Of a DNA stretch of 64,000 bases, positions 17,260 through 26,101 are shown piece by piece; position 1 is the first letter of the stretch, and every line of letters starts with the position of its first letter. Source of the DNA: Marinibium conchae (lineage in GTDB: Bacteria; Pseudomonadota; Gammaproteobacteria; Enterobacterales; Alteromonadaceae); NCBI RefSeq assembly GCF_015595035.1, contig NZ_JADNRN010000002.1, positions 124,001-188,000 of the forward strand, given 5' to 3'. The notes under the pieces are model-generated. The model had not been told where the DNA came from, did not search any database, and worked only from the letters and a program-made list of their open reading frames with translations. The translations under genes were made by a program, and so were the position numbers.

Positions 17260-18204
17260 TAGTTCCCTTTTTGTAGACGTTGCCGATGCCATAGGGCTAG
17301 GCAACCCCGCTATTGTCGAAAAAGACTACTACGTTGTTCAACTATTAAAGCTGATATCGGAATTCGAACTGGAATACCACCAGTTGGTATTTACAGGCGG
17401 TACTGCACTTGCCAAGTCTGCTATCAAAACGTACCGCATGTCAGAAGATATTGATATTAAACTGGTACCGAATAAGGTATTTAATGACTTAACATCGCGA
17501 AGCGCTAGGCGAATGGCTCGCAAAGCGGTTAAGCAGTATTTAGAGTCTTTGATAGCAGAGAACGGCACCTTTTCCATTGAAGAGCAGGCAACTGTAAACG
17601 ATGAATACCGCTACTTCAGTTTCGATATCCGTTATCCCCAAGTACACCAACAAGCACCTTGCCTGCGCCCCATATCAAATTGGAATTCATCGAATCAGAT
17701 CTCTTAGATGAAGCTGAATCTAAAAGCATTCAGTCTATCTATGCCGAAGTCCTGAAAACCGATACCGAAGTAGACAACATGATGTGTGCTGCCACCTTAG
17801 AAACTCAAGCCGAAAAACTCTTATCTATGATGCGCAGAACGGCAAGCGTCGCCAGAAATAATGAACGTGATGACGACGAAACACTGATCAGGCATATCTA
17901 CGACACGTACCATATCCAGCAGGATCAACCAGCAAATATAGAATCACTCAGCAAGTTAGTAACAACCGCCATTGAGTTAGATGTTGAACGTTTCGGTAAT
18001 CAGCATCCGCAAATGGTTGAATCGCCCATCGATGAATTGCGTTTCGGATTGAAATTATTGACTGACGAACCCAGATTCGAGGAAAGATATAACAGCTATA
18101 TGAGTCCGATGGTATATGCAGAAAACCCAGTGAATTGGGACGATGCGTTAGTGGTATTTACTAGATTGGCCAATGAAGTATTGGATTATGTTGAGCAAGG
18201 TTAG
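17243..18204 (+). pseudogene. AbiEii nucleotidyltransferase toxin, one-base frameshift
   Basis: Two frames together spell one AbiEii protein. The first (17243-17707, TTG start) has the nucleotidyltransferase motif GGTALAKS and the metal pair in SEDIDIKL. At the C-run 17668-17671 it leaves the conserved path after PCLRP. The next frame picks up with HIKLEFIESDLLDE and runs to 18204 with the helical C-terminal domain. Adding one C to the run joins them exactly. AbiEii adds nucleotides to tRNA or other targets and needs the C-terminal half, so as written the toxin is dead. A sequencing error or phase-variable C-run are alternatives. Confidence 0.8.
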
Positions 18205-18433
18205 ACTAACACCGAAACCCAAATGGATGAATTAACGAAAAAATGGGAAAAGGAAGAAAGAGAAAACCAAAAAGCCATAAACGAGTCACAAAAACTTTAA
18301 CCAGTAAAAGCCTGTTCGATGAAAAAGCAAAGAGAATTAGAAGAAAATTAGAAAGGTTTGAATTGTTTAGTGTTTTGTCGTTATTACACTCAAGGTTACA
18401 TGACACTACTCCAATTGATTTAGAAGCGCGTCG

Positions 18434-18586
18434 GATGCCTTGGGTTACTACACATTGAGGTCTGTAAGTAACCGTTTAGCTGTAAGCTTAGCTTATAGCT
18501 ATGACGATATTGGAAATCTTAAAACCAAAGAACATGTAACCCTTCGACTATCTCATATATCTGCTCAAACAACTGAGTCAGCCTAA
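18434..18586 (+). pseudogene. Rhs/YD-repeat gene fragment
   Basis: An open frame without a start reads DALGYYTLRSVSNRLAVS and then AYSYDDIGNLKTK, a clear YD repeat of an Rhs core, before the frame decays to a stop at 18584. Nothing else of the Rhs gene is present. The stretch 18205-18433 before it holds only short, unconvincing frames, and 18587-18673 shows nothing. It is the scrap of a polymorphic-toxin gene and fits with the orphan immunity-like gene beyond the IS. Confidence 0.65.
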
Positions 18587-18673
18587 TCCAGATATCGACC
18601 AACTGCTACCATGTAATGTTGAACTGGGCTAGGTACGGTCGGCTAGACGCACACGACGTAGTTCGCCGGACGC

Positions 18674-19114
18674 TCACTTTCTATCGAAGATTGAAGGGGT
18701 ATTTTCTAGTCCTCCACAATTTTCCGTAGTAGTCACTAATGAATGCTCCACTTTCAATATTTCAGCTTTAAATAGCTCTAGCTCTTGGTTCACTAAGTCT
18801 TCAGGCAAATCACTATAAATGCCAAAAAAGATGCATTTTTGACCATGAAAGGTGTTAAAGAAAAACGTAAAAGACAAATCGGCACTTTGATACTCTCTGG
18901 CTTTTAAAACGATACCGTTATTACCGATAGGTAAGTCTTGAGAGTAAGAGTTTTCATAGAGCAATTCCATTGCAATAGACTCAATCTTGACTAGCACTTT
19001 TTCAGAATCGGCAATTTCTTCAATTATCAAATAACCAATCGCTTTTGGCTTGGTACTTGTATAGGTGCAACCTGCCAAGCATATGAAAGCCAATGTTAAT
19101 ACGAAATTTTTCAT
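18674..19114 (-). CDS. Hypothetical lipoprotein
   Basis: 146 residues from ATG 19114, which has GGAGGAG upstream. A short signal sequence ends in the lipobox LAGC, so the mature protein is lipidated at Cys near residue 16. The rest is about 125 residues, with a predicted alpha/beta pattern and a second Cys pair (KCIFFG, ENCGG). I do not recognise the family. The IS3 element ends only 25 bases before its start codon, so its native promoter is probably lost. Confidence 0.65.
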   Translation of the reverse strand: MKNFVLTLAFICLAGCTYTSTKPKAIGYLIIEEIADSEKVLVKIESIAMELLYENSYSQDLPIGNNGIVLKAREYQSADLSFTFFFNTFHGQKCIFFGIYSDLPEDLVNQELELFKAEILKVEHSLVTTTENCGGLENTPSIFDRK

Positions 19115-19202
19115 GCTTAAAAACTCCTCCATTCAACTTTGTTGTGGTTGAATTAGCCGGACACATCAATAAAGGATAATATCCAACTATTGAGGTGTAA
19201 AA

Positions 19203-19490
19203 ATGACTAAACGTACTAACAAACAATATCCAAGTGATTTTAAGCAAGAGGCAGTAGCACTGGTAACACAACAAGGTTACTCAGTTGTTGAAGCAGCCGC
19301 TTCGCTGAACATCACTGATAAACTACTTTATAACTGGGTAGCGAAGTTTAAGCAAGAAAACGAAAAATCAGCGTTGTCGACGGATGAGCGCGTTGAACTT
19401 ATTCAGCTCAGGAAAGACAAAAAACGCTTAGAAATGGAACGTGAAATATTAAAAAAGGCTTCAGCGTTTTTCGCAAAAGAAATGAAATAA
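19203..19490 (+). CDS. IS3-family transposase OrfA
   Basis: 95 residues with the helix-turn-helix of IS3 OrfA (DFKQEAVALVTQQG, then VVEAAASLNITDKLLYNWV) and a C-terminal leucine-rich coiled stretch (ELIQLRKDKKRLEMEREIL) for oligomerisation. It binds the IS ends. The slippery site at 19451-19457 near its 3' end allows a shift into the orfB frame. Confidence 0.92.
   Translation: MTKRTNKQYPSDFKQEAVALVTQQGYSVVEAAASLNITDKLLYNWVAKFKQENEKSALSTDERVELIQLRKDKKRLEMEREILKKASAFFAKEMK
19451..19457 (+). other. Programmed -1 frameshift site A AAA AAG in the IS
   Basis: The heptamer sits in the right phase (codons TTA AAA AAG). After a -1 slip the frame reads without a stop through 19458-19534 into orfB, giving the fused OrfAB transposase used by IS3 elements. 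Confidence 0.75.
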
Positions 19491-19534
19491 AGTATTCATT
19501 TATAACAAGTTTAGGTAAGCAGTACCCAGTTGCG

Positions 19535-20353
19535 ATGTCATGTAAAGTGATGCGTGTTAGTAAATCTGCTTACTATGCTTGGCGAAAACGTCCTGCAATA
19601 ATTATTAGTGTACAAACACTGAATTTACATCGCAGGGCGAAGGCGCTTTTTGAAGCAAGCCGTGACAGTTTGGGTAGTCGCAAGATGGGTAAAAAACTTC
19701 GTAAGGAAGGCTTTGATGTAACGCGTTATCGGGTCATCAAATTGATGAGATGCTTAGGGTTAATTGTCGCTCAACGCATCGCTTATAAGGTCACCACTAA
19801 ACGCAAACACAGTGATGCCGTGGCTGACAATTTGTTGAACATGAATTTTAACCCGCCCGGCCCAAACCAAGTGTGGGCAGGTGATGTGTCGTATCTGAAA
19901 ACGGGTGAAGGTTGGCAATATCTGGCTATTGTGATGGACTTGTTTGGTCGACGTATTGTCGGCTGGCATACATCAAAACGTATGACAACTGACTTGATTG
20001 AGCAGACATTTTTGAAAGCGCATCGCCTACGCCAGCCAACACAGGGACTTGTGTTTCACAGCGATAGAGGCTCGCAATACACGAGTAAACGCTTTAGGAG
20101 CTTATTAAAGCGACTTAATTGTCGGTCTAGCATGGGGGATGTAGGTGCTTGTTGGGACAACGCCGTGGTTGAGAGATTCTTCGGCAGTTTAAAACATGAT
20201 TGGTTGTTCAAAGTGGCGCAACCAACACGAGAGCATATGACGCAAGATGTTGCAGCATATGTAAAATATTACAATCTGGAGCGATTGTATTCGTCGAACG
20301 GCGATCAATCACCCATTGAGTATGAAAATTCCTTTAGAGAAGTGTCCGTTTGA
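19535..20353 (+). CDS. IS3-family transposase OrfB, DDE integrase core
   Basis: 272 residues with the N-terminal HTH_21-like region and rve integrase core. The catalytic triad is visible as Asp in WAGDVSYLK, Asp in HSDRGSQYTS and Glu in DNAVVERFFGSLK, spaced as in IS3. The ATG at 19535 has no good ribosome site, as expected if it is made as an OrfAB fusion. No stop or shift interrupts it, so the element may still be active. Confidence 0.92.
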   Translation: MSCKVMRVSKSAYYAWRKRPAIIISVQTLNLHRRAKALFEASRDSLGSRKMGKKLRKEGFDVTRYRVIKLMRCLGLIVAQRIAYKVTTKRKHSDAVADNLLNMNFNPPGPNQVWAGDVSYLKTGEGWQYLAIVMDLFGRRIVGWHTSKRMTTDLIEQTFLKAHRLRQPTQGLVFHSDRGSQYTSKRFRSLLKRLNCRSSMGDVGACWDNAVVERFFGSLKHDWLFKVAQPTREHMTQDVAAYVKYYNLERLYSSNGDQSPIEYENSFREVSV

Positions 20354-20615
20354 GTTGACCAGAACAGTTCTACGTGGAGGATGGGTAGAGTACGATTGGA
20401 ATTACAATCGCTCTACTAGTCGAATACGTTGCAATTTTGCCGACAACGGTTGCAGTGCGCGGTTAGCCGCTACTATATTTGAGTAACGTACACATTAAAC
20501 GCAGTACAAGTATAAGTACACAGCAATCACGAAGTTAAATAGCAATTGGGTTCGGCTTAGTTATTCCCAAGTTAAATATGTATCCCCTTCATATGGAAGA
20601 CCTTAGGCACAGGAA

Positions 20616-21488
20616 ATGAATAAAAAAATAAAACATATTAAAACGCACTTTTCATTTTACAATCCGAATAACATGCCCTTACCCGACATTTGGCGCAATG
20701 GACTTGTCTTAGCTGAAGGGCAACTTTCAAATGTCCAAGATGCTGCAGAACGCAACGGTATGCCTTGGGGCCTGTTAAGTCTTTCTTCTGAGTTAAGAGA
20801 AGTTGTCTACGACGCCTCTGAGTTATACCTCCTTGAGGGGGGTAAAGAGTATCAGCAGCTATCGCTTGCTCACTTACACTCATCGTTTGATGTAGAGTAT
20901 TTTTATGCAAAGAACCAAATTATTCCTAACACTGCGCCGATAGACTTTTCTTATGAGTACCTAAGCGGTGTGTTACCCGTGCCAGAGAAACCCGAATATG
21001 GCAGCATGGATTGGGTAGATCTAATCTGCGATGCAATTACTTTGCGTGAACAAGCTGCCGTAGACTTTTTACTCACCTACGACAATAAAGTCCTTGGTAA
21101 TTCAGGTGACAAGCGAGTCGATTTTCTACCTTTCACCGTCGACTACATGAAGTCGATGATTACTGCTGATGGTAATGAAGACCGCTACTTTGAGCAGTAC
21201 ATAAAAGTGCATGCTCCAGAGCAAATTTCGGCTAGGCAAAAAACTATCTTTAAACCTTGGTATTACCTTGCGAAGCAAGATGAGGAAGGCTTTGAAAAAG
21301 CGATTATCGAGGCGTCGCAAGGTCACAAAAAAATGGTGAGAGGGAGTTACCCGATTTCAGCCAGCCAGGCAATGTTGCCAAGTATTCTGCTTGGGGCAGT
21401 GAGTTTGGCCTACGATAAGTATGCTTGGACATTGAAGCACAAAAACGACTACATACCTGAGTGGCTGGTGTATAGGCAATACGAGTAA
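20616..21488 (+). CDS. Imm49-like immunity protein (orphan)
   Basis: 290 residues, mostly helical with no signal or TM segment. The overall form, with WVDLICDAITLREQAAVDFLL in the middle and a C-terminal DYIPEWLVYRQYE, resembles the Imm49 family that protects against polymorphic toxins; this assignment is from memory of the family and is moderate. AGGA lies just before ATG 20616. No toxin gene is adjacent: upstream are an IS3 copy and an Rhs scrap. The 249 bases between (20367-20615) contain a start-less open frame to 20485 that might be a toxin tail. A retained orphan immunity gene is the likely reading. Confidence 0.55.
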   Translation: MNKKIKHIKTHFSFYNPNNMPLPDIWRNGLVLAEGQLSNVQDAAERNGMPWGLLSLSSELREVVYDASELYLLEGGKEYQQLSLAHLHSSFDVEYFYAKNQIIPNTAPIDFSYEYLSGVLPVPEKPEYGSMDWVDLICDAITLREQAAVDFLLTYDNKVLGNSGDKRVDFLPFTVDYMKSMITADGNEDRYFEQYIKVHAPEQISARQKTIFKPWYYLAKQDEEGFEKAIIEASQGHKKMVRGSYPISASQAMLPSILLGAVSLAYDKYAWTLKHKNDYIPEWLVYRQYE

Positions 21489-21507
21489 TGGCCCTCGATT
21501 GACTAAT

Positions 21508-21666
21508 TTACTTCTTGGCGATGATCCAAACGGCATGCACAATTCCTGGAATATAACCTAGTATCGTGAGAAGAATGTTCAGGAAAAATTGCCCCGTAAA
21601 TCCTACTTGAAGAAATACACCTAACGGTGGTAGTAAAATTGATAATATAATTCTAATTAAGTCCAT
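21508..21666 (-). CDS. YqaE/Pmp3-family small membrane protein
   Basis: 52 residues, too short for common ORF cut-offs. Two TM helices are separated by a Gly-rich turn, with the family hallmarks LPPLGVFLQVG and NILLTILGYIPGIVHAVWII. AAGGA stands seven bases before the ATG at 21666. Pmp3 proteins are induced by salt and cold and influence membrane potential. It begins a row of minus-strand stress-type genes. Confidence 0.9.
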   Translation of the reverse strand: MDLIRIILSILLPPLGVFLQVGFTGQFFLNILLTILGYIPGIVHAVWIIAKK

Positions 21667-21769
21667 AATAATTCCTTAAAAGTTAATTTGTACATTTTCG
21701 CCCAATTCACCTTCGTTGAGCGCAGCCTGTAGCCCTTGTAGCGAGCAAATAGCTCATGCTTTTCTTCTG

Positions 21770-21988
21770 CTAATCAGCCTTCTGAATTTCGCTATGAGAC
21801 TTCAGAACTTTGTCGCCATCCTGTTGCTCTATTAAGTACGCAGGATTGTTGTCATTTGCTTTACGCGTAACCTCGCTGCCTTTTATTGTTCGGTTAACGT
21901 TTTCGGTAAATTTCTCGCGAATATACCCTTTCCCTTTACCATTTCCCCAGTCCCATTCAACGATTGTATTAGTCTGAAAATGTTTCAT
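21770..21988 (-). CDS. DUF2945/HVA1-type small TUDOR-like protein
   Basis: 72 residues from ATG 21988, which follows GGAGGAAGG. It contains the family features VEWDWGNGKGKGYI and NPAYLIEQQDGDKVLKSHSE, a small SH3/Tudor-like barrel. Function is unknown, but homologues are commonly near stress and general-response genes, as here between yqaE and a hemerythrin gene. Confidence 0.8.
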   Translation of the reverse strand: MKHFQTNTIVEWDWGNGKGKGYIREKFTENVNRTIKGSEVTRKANDNNPAYLIEQQDGDKVLKSHSEIQKAD

Positions 21989-22008
21989 TCCTTCCTCCAT
22001 TTGATGTT

Positions 22009-22437
22009 TTATTGCGCCATCTCTTGTTGGTACTCTGTTGCTAAGTCTTCTTTTTCTTGCTCGCTAAGCGCTTTGCCAGCCTGCTGGAAAAACTCCCGTT
22101 CCTCCTCAGCTAGATGATGCTCTATCTTTTCAGCGAGTTGTTTAAAGGTAATCATCCATTTCGGTGTTGCCATGTCGCACTCATCAAGTTCAGCAATTAG
22201 TTTGTCCATCTGATGATGCTCGGCCACGCCATGCCTGGACAGTTTAACTGTTGCATCTGCCTGCATGAGCGGCGCGTAGAAGTGGCGTTCCTCTGCCACT
22301 GCGTGAGCCTCTAGCTCGTCTTTAAGCTGTTGGTAATAGGTTTCACGAACACTTGATTTGCCCTCAGTGTCGAGCAGTAATTTCACAAGCGCACGTTGTT
22401 TGTCATGGTCTTTTCTTAATGCTTCAAAAATTTTCAT
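22009..22437 (-). CDS. Hemerythrin-domain protein
   Basis: 142 residues from ATG 22437 (AGGAGATC upstream). A four-helix HHE bundle with di-iron ligand candidates in KDHDKQ, EAHAVAEERHFY, GVAEHHQMD and KIEHHLAEEEREFF. Such proteins bind oxygen or protect against oxidative and nitrosative stress. 20 bases from the DUF2945 gene, so probably one transcript. Confidence 0.88.
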   Translation of the reverse strand: MKIFEALRKDHDKQRALVKLLLDTEGKSSVRETYYQQLKDELEAHAVAEERHFYAPLMQADATVKLSRHGVAEHHQMDKLIAELDECDMATPKWMITFKQLAEKIEHHLAEEEREFFQQAGKALSEQEKEDLATEYQQEMAQ

Positions 22438-22476
22438 TTTGATCTCCTGTCGTTTATTCAATTTATAGAATGTAGG

Positions 22477-23814
22477 TTAATAGCCAGAGGCCACAATAGC
22501 GTCGGCAACACGTCTAAATGCGGCGATATTCGCGCCTTTCTCATAATCAATAGGGCCTTTATTTTGGCCGTCAGCTTCCGACAAGCAGAGTTCGTGAACT
22601 TCTTTCATTACGCCTTGCAAAGCCTCATCTAATTTGGATTTCGAGCGATAGTGCATCGAAGCATTTTGTTGCATCTCAAAGGCCGAAAGAATAACCCCTC
22701 CTGCGTTTGCTGCTTTTCCAGGTACAAAGGTCAAGCCCGCCTCTTTGAAAGTCCTCACTGCGTCTTGATTGCAGGGCATATTTGCGCCTTCAACAACGAA
22801 GCTAGTGCCGTTTTTAACGATAGTAGCAGCATGCTTGCGGTCAATTTCATTTTGGGTGGCGCATGGCATCGATATATCACACCGCACTTCCCAAGGCGTT
22901 TTTCCTTCTAAAAACTCGCCATCGCTGTTCTCCGCTAACGCGGCTAGCGGGTTGTCGAAGTCCTTTGTGTTATCGAATAACCAGTGGATCTGGTCGCGTG
23001 ATATACCCCCCTCATTGAGGAAAAAGCCTTTACTGTTCGATAGTGTTTTCACGACAGCGTTGCCCTCAATTGCCTTAAGAGCTGCGTGCAGTGCTACGTT
23101 GCCCGCGCCGCTGATACAAACTGACTTCTCTTCGATCGTACTTTTCGCATTTTCCAAAGCCAATTGAGTGAAATACACAACGCCACTGCCAGTGGCTTGT
23201 GTACGATATTCACTACCACCAAGCGCAAGCGGTTTGCCCGAGAGCACGCCATTGAAAGCTTTTTTAGTCTTAAGGTTTTCACCAAACATATAACCAAGCT
23301 CGATGTCCGATACATTGATATCTCCGGCTGGCACATCGGTTGTCGCGCCGATGTAGGGTTGCAGTGCTTGCATGTAAGCCTTGCTGAAACGTCTAATTTC
23401 ACTGGCCGATGCATTTTGTGGGTCAAAATCCGCGCCCCCTTTACCTGCACCGAGTGCAAGCCCAGTAAGGGCGTTTTTAAAACTTTGCTCGTAGGCTAAG
23501 AATTTCAATACCGATACGTTTACACTGGGGTGAAAGCGTGTGCCTCCTTTGTATGGGCCGAGCTTGTTACTGTGCTGTACCCTAAAGCCCTCATTGATTC
23601 GACAACAGCCATTGTCGTCTTCCCATTCAACTTTGAATTGAATCACTCGGTCGGGGCTGATCGCTCGCTGTAATACGTTGTGCTGCTTATAGTCGTGATT
23701 GGCATTGACGATTGGAATAATGTGCTGAAAACTCTCTTCAACAGCTTGGCGATATTCACTTTCATGTGGCGATCGTTGATCTAACCATGACAATGTTTCT
23801 GAATGTAATGACAT
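22477..23814 (-). CDS. gdhA: NADP-type glutamate dehydrogenase
   Basis: 445 residues, matching GdhA of E. coli (447). It interconverts 2-oxoglutarate plus ammonium and glutamate. Visible landmarks are the substrate Lys in GPYKGGTRFHPSVN, the catalytic Lys in GAGKGGADFDP, the Rossmann motif SGAGNVALHA and GANMPCNQDA. A GGAGACCTC ribosome site precedes ATG 23814. 201 bases upstream (23815-24015) hold its promoter, with nothing else visible. Confidence 0.96.
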   Translation of the reverse strand: MSLHSETLSWLDQRSPHESEYRQAVEESFQHIIPIVNANHDYKQHNVLQRAISPDRVIQFKVEWEDDNGCCRINEGFRVQHSNKLGPYKGGTRFHPSVNVSVLKFLAYEQSFKNALTGLALGAGKGGADFDPQNASASEIRRFSKAYMQALQPYIGATTDVPAGDINVSDIELGYMFGENLKTKKAFNGVLSGKPLALGGSEYRTQATGSGVVYFTQLALENAKSTIEEKSVCISGAGNVALHAALKAIEGNAVVKTLSNSKGFFLNEGGISRDQIHWLFDNTKDFDNPLAALAENSDGEFLEGKTPWEVRCDISMPCATQNEIDRKHAATIVKNGTSFVVEGANMPCNQDAVRTFKEAGLTFVPGKAANAGGVILSAFEMQQNASMHYRSKSKLDEALQGVMKEVHELCLSEADGQNKGPIDYEKGANIAAFRRVADAIVASGY

Positions 23815-24015
23815 GAGGTCTCCAACTCTTTTGCCTAATTACAGGTGATGTTTCAAGTTGTATGCCAAGGTCTTTTATTTGTAACTAGTTGAATGTATTG
23901 ATGTAAATTTCGTGGGGAGCTAAGGTTCGACGCTAGCTGGTAAAAGCTACATGAATCGATTGCAATTTTTACACGTTATTTTTTAAGCGTGCTTTAACAT
24001 TTTTTAGATGAAGCT

Positions 24016-25449
24016 CTATTTGTGGTTTATATCGATTGGTAAAGCGTCTAGTTGTAGCAGACGACTATTTATCGACGCTAGGTCTAGTTCGGCGTGAAGC
24101 TCATTCCTTTTGAGAAATAACTCTCTTAGCGCTTTTGTTTGCCTTGCAATAGGCTCAATAAGATGTTCAGCCTGTTGGCTCGCTACCAACAGCGCGTTGA
24201 ATGTTTCCAACAAATGGCACAGCACAGCAGGTCTAAGCACGGCCGCTTGCCTTATTTGATTAAAAGCGTTCGCGAATATATCATCAAAGCTCTCGTCACA
24301 GCTGCGCAAGCGCAGCGTGCCCTTAGCATCGCTTATGTAGTTGTTAGGAAGATTATTTGCCGTGAACGTGCCGATCGCGCAGGCAATCTTATCGATACAA
24401 TTTATCGCAGTATATGGGTCGTCCATACTTGGCGACAGCGCGCGTAATGCAATCTCTACTAGTTGATTAACCGCATACTCTGGGTCTTGCAATGCCGTTC
24501 GTTTGGGTCCTAATTCTACAAATCGATTCAAATCAGCGTTCGTTAGTTTGTCTACACTGGCACTGGCGTAAACCGTTAATATAGGACTGCCACAAAGAAG
24601 ATATTTTCCAGCTCTTGAATTTAAGCTTACGAAAGCATTATGTTGCAAAGCAAAATTGGCTAAACCATCATATTCTATGGCCTGAATGTAACCTGATGAT
24701 TCTGCGTAGAATACTTTCTTATGAACTAAGGCATGGCGTTTTACAAAGTCATGCTCCAGAAAATCTGATTCCTCAGTGTTTAGCGCGCGCCCCTGTTTCT
24801 CGCTAACATCTTCCCTACGTTTTGCTGAATGGTGGTTTTGTAAAGACTTAATATCGTGCAACAACGATTCTGATATGCCTTCTACTACATTATCAGCCTG
24901 AATTGAGCTAGCTACGTGATGAATAAAGAAAATAAGTGCGATAACACAAATTATGGCTAGAAAAAAAACAATAAAGGCTGGATAACCCAAATACACTTGC
25001 TCCGCTTCTACTTGGTATGCGGCTCGACCTTCTTCGCTTAGCCGAGTAAATATAATTAGGCTGAAGGCGTACACAGATGTAAAAAGGCCAAGGGTAAACT
25101 GCGTTTTTTTGCTCTCCATAAAACTACGAATAATACGCGGCCCAAATTGGCTTGAAGCCATTACTAAAGCCACTAATGTCATTGAAAATGCGATGCTAAT
25201 AACTGAAATTGCGGAAGATGCCACCATATCAATCATGCCACGAGCAGCATCAAGGTCGTTTAGCCCAACTAAGGTTAATAAGCTTAACTCAACGGAAGAA
25301 TAGATAGTTAGGTTCAAGGCCAAGGCAATTGAGACTGCAAGCATCACCAACGGGGCGAACCAAAAGCTTCCACCCAGCGCCAAACTGGCTTTTTTTAATT
25401 TTATAAAAAATCGGATTAGCATCGCTGGCTTGATGTGCTTTGTGGTCAT
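24016..25449 (-). CDS. DUF2254 membrane protein
   Basis: 477 residues from ATG 25449 (AAGG upstream; an in-frame ATG at 25482 is the alternative). The N-terminal half has four hydrophobic segments (about residues 25-48, 75-100, 115-135, 150-175), and the rest is a soluble domain with the SPSMDDPYTAINCID motif typical of DUF2254. Function of the family is unknown. It stands alone on the minus strand. Confidence 0.85.
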   Translation of the reverse strand: MTTKHIKPAMLIRFFIKLKKASLALGGSFWFAPLVMLAVSIALALNLTIYSSVELSLLTLVGLNDLDAARGMIDMVASSAISVISIAFSMTLVALVMASSQFGPRIIRSFMESKKTQFTLGLFTSVYAFSLIIFTRLSEEGRAAYQVEAEQVYLGYPAFIVFFLAIICVIALIFFIHHVASSIQADNVVEGISESLLHDIKSLQNHHSAKRREDVSEKQGRALNTEESDFLEHDFVKRHALVHKKVFYAESSGYIQAIEYDGLANFALQHNAFVSLNSRAGKYLLCGSPILTVYASASVDKLTNADLNRFVELGPKRTALQDPEYAVNQLVEIALRALSPSMDDPYTAINCIDKIACAIGTFTANNLPNNYISDAKGTLRLRSCDESFDDIFANAFNQIRQAAVLRPAVLCHLLETFNALLVASQQAEHLIEPIARQTKALRELFLKRNELHAELDLASINSRLLQLDALPIDINHK

Positions 25450-25626
25450 TTTGTTTACCTTAAAAAGCTCCGGTGCTTTCACACTGGAGCTTTGGTTTTT
25501 GTTCGCATGCAGTCACGTTGTAGGGTTACTCTATGCGCTTTCAGGCTCAGTGACTACTCTTTATGACTTGGTCGTTGCGGCGACAGATGCGCAAACTGCC
25601 TCTTATTTCCGAACGTGCAAGATGCG

Positions 25627-25827
25627 TTAGCAGTCTTTGTCTTTTGCGTCGGTTGCTTCTTTCGCGTCTTCACAAGCGTCCTCAACTGCGTTTCCTGCAT
25701 CCTCTACTATTTCGTCAATTTTTTCACCGGCTTCCTCAGCCGGACCTTCGGAGCAAGCACTTAGACCCATAATAAAAAATAGAGCCATTAAAGTGGTAGC
25801 GAATTTACCGGTTAGTATCTTGTTCAT
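25627..25827 (-). CDS. Small acidic lipoprotein
   Basis: 66 residues with signal sequence and lipobox LSAC near residue 25. The mature part is about 40 residues, strongly acidic and rich in Ala/Glu/Asp, with two further Cys (DACED, DKDC). AAGGGA precedes ATG 25827. Resembles small entericidin-like stress lipoproteins in size and place, though the sequence is not diagnostic. Confidence 0.75.
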   Translation of the reverse strand: MNKILTGKFATTLMALFFIMGLSACSEGPAEEAGEKIDEIVEDAGNAVEDACEDAKEATDAKDKDC

Positions 25828-26101
25828 TGTGATTCCCTTTTATTGCTGATTAAGTGCGAAGAGTGATTGAATCTTGTCTCCACAACTACTGGTTTCTACA
25901 ACGATATAGCACCTTTGATGCCAATACTTAAGTTACTGATTATAATCAATAATTTACTTTTGATGGTGATGCATGGTAGGTGAGTGAGTAATATTTACAC
26001 AGTCTGCATGACATTCTTACCTAGCTAGCCAAATTGAAAGTGCGAGCCATTAGTAGTAATCTCAGGTGACATGAGCAAAAAAACATAACACGGAAGTGAG
26101 A

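Larger units (their letters stand above)
19140..20366 (+). mobile_element. IS3-family insertion sequence, apparently complete
   Basis: About 1,227 bp. The terminal inverted repeats begin TGTT: 19140-19164 and the complement of 20342-20366 match at 18 of 25 positions and share the inner CGGACAC. Two overlapping-phase genes, orfA and orfB, and an A6G slippery site lie within. The flanking three bases are CTT and GTT, so no exact target duplication is seen. Its landing just ahead of the lipoprotein gene and next to an Rhs scrap marks the region as rearranged. Confidence 0.88.

Noticed and set aside
18223-18458. Short overlapping frames of 25 and 71 aa (basic, Lys/Arg-rich)
   Set aside because: They arise from an A-rich stretch, conflict with each other, and the second one overlaps the Rhs scrap in another frame. 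No ribosome site favours either.
19137-20369. Three-base target duplication around the IS
   Set aside because: The flanks are CTT and GTT and do not match, so no duplication is claimed.
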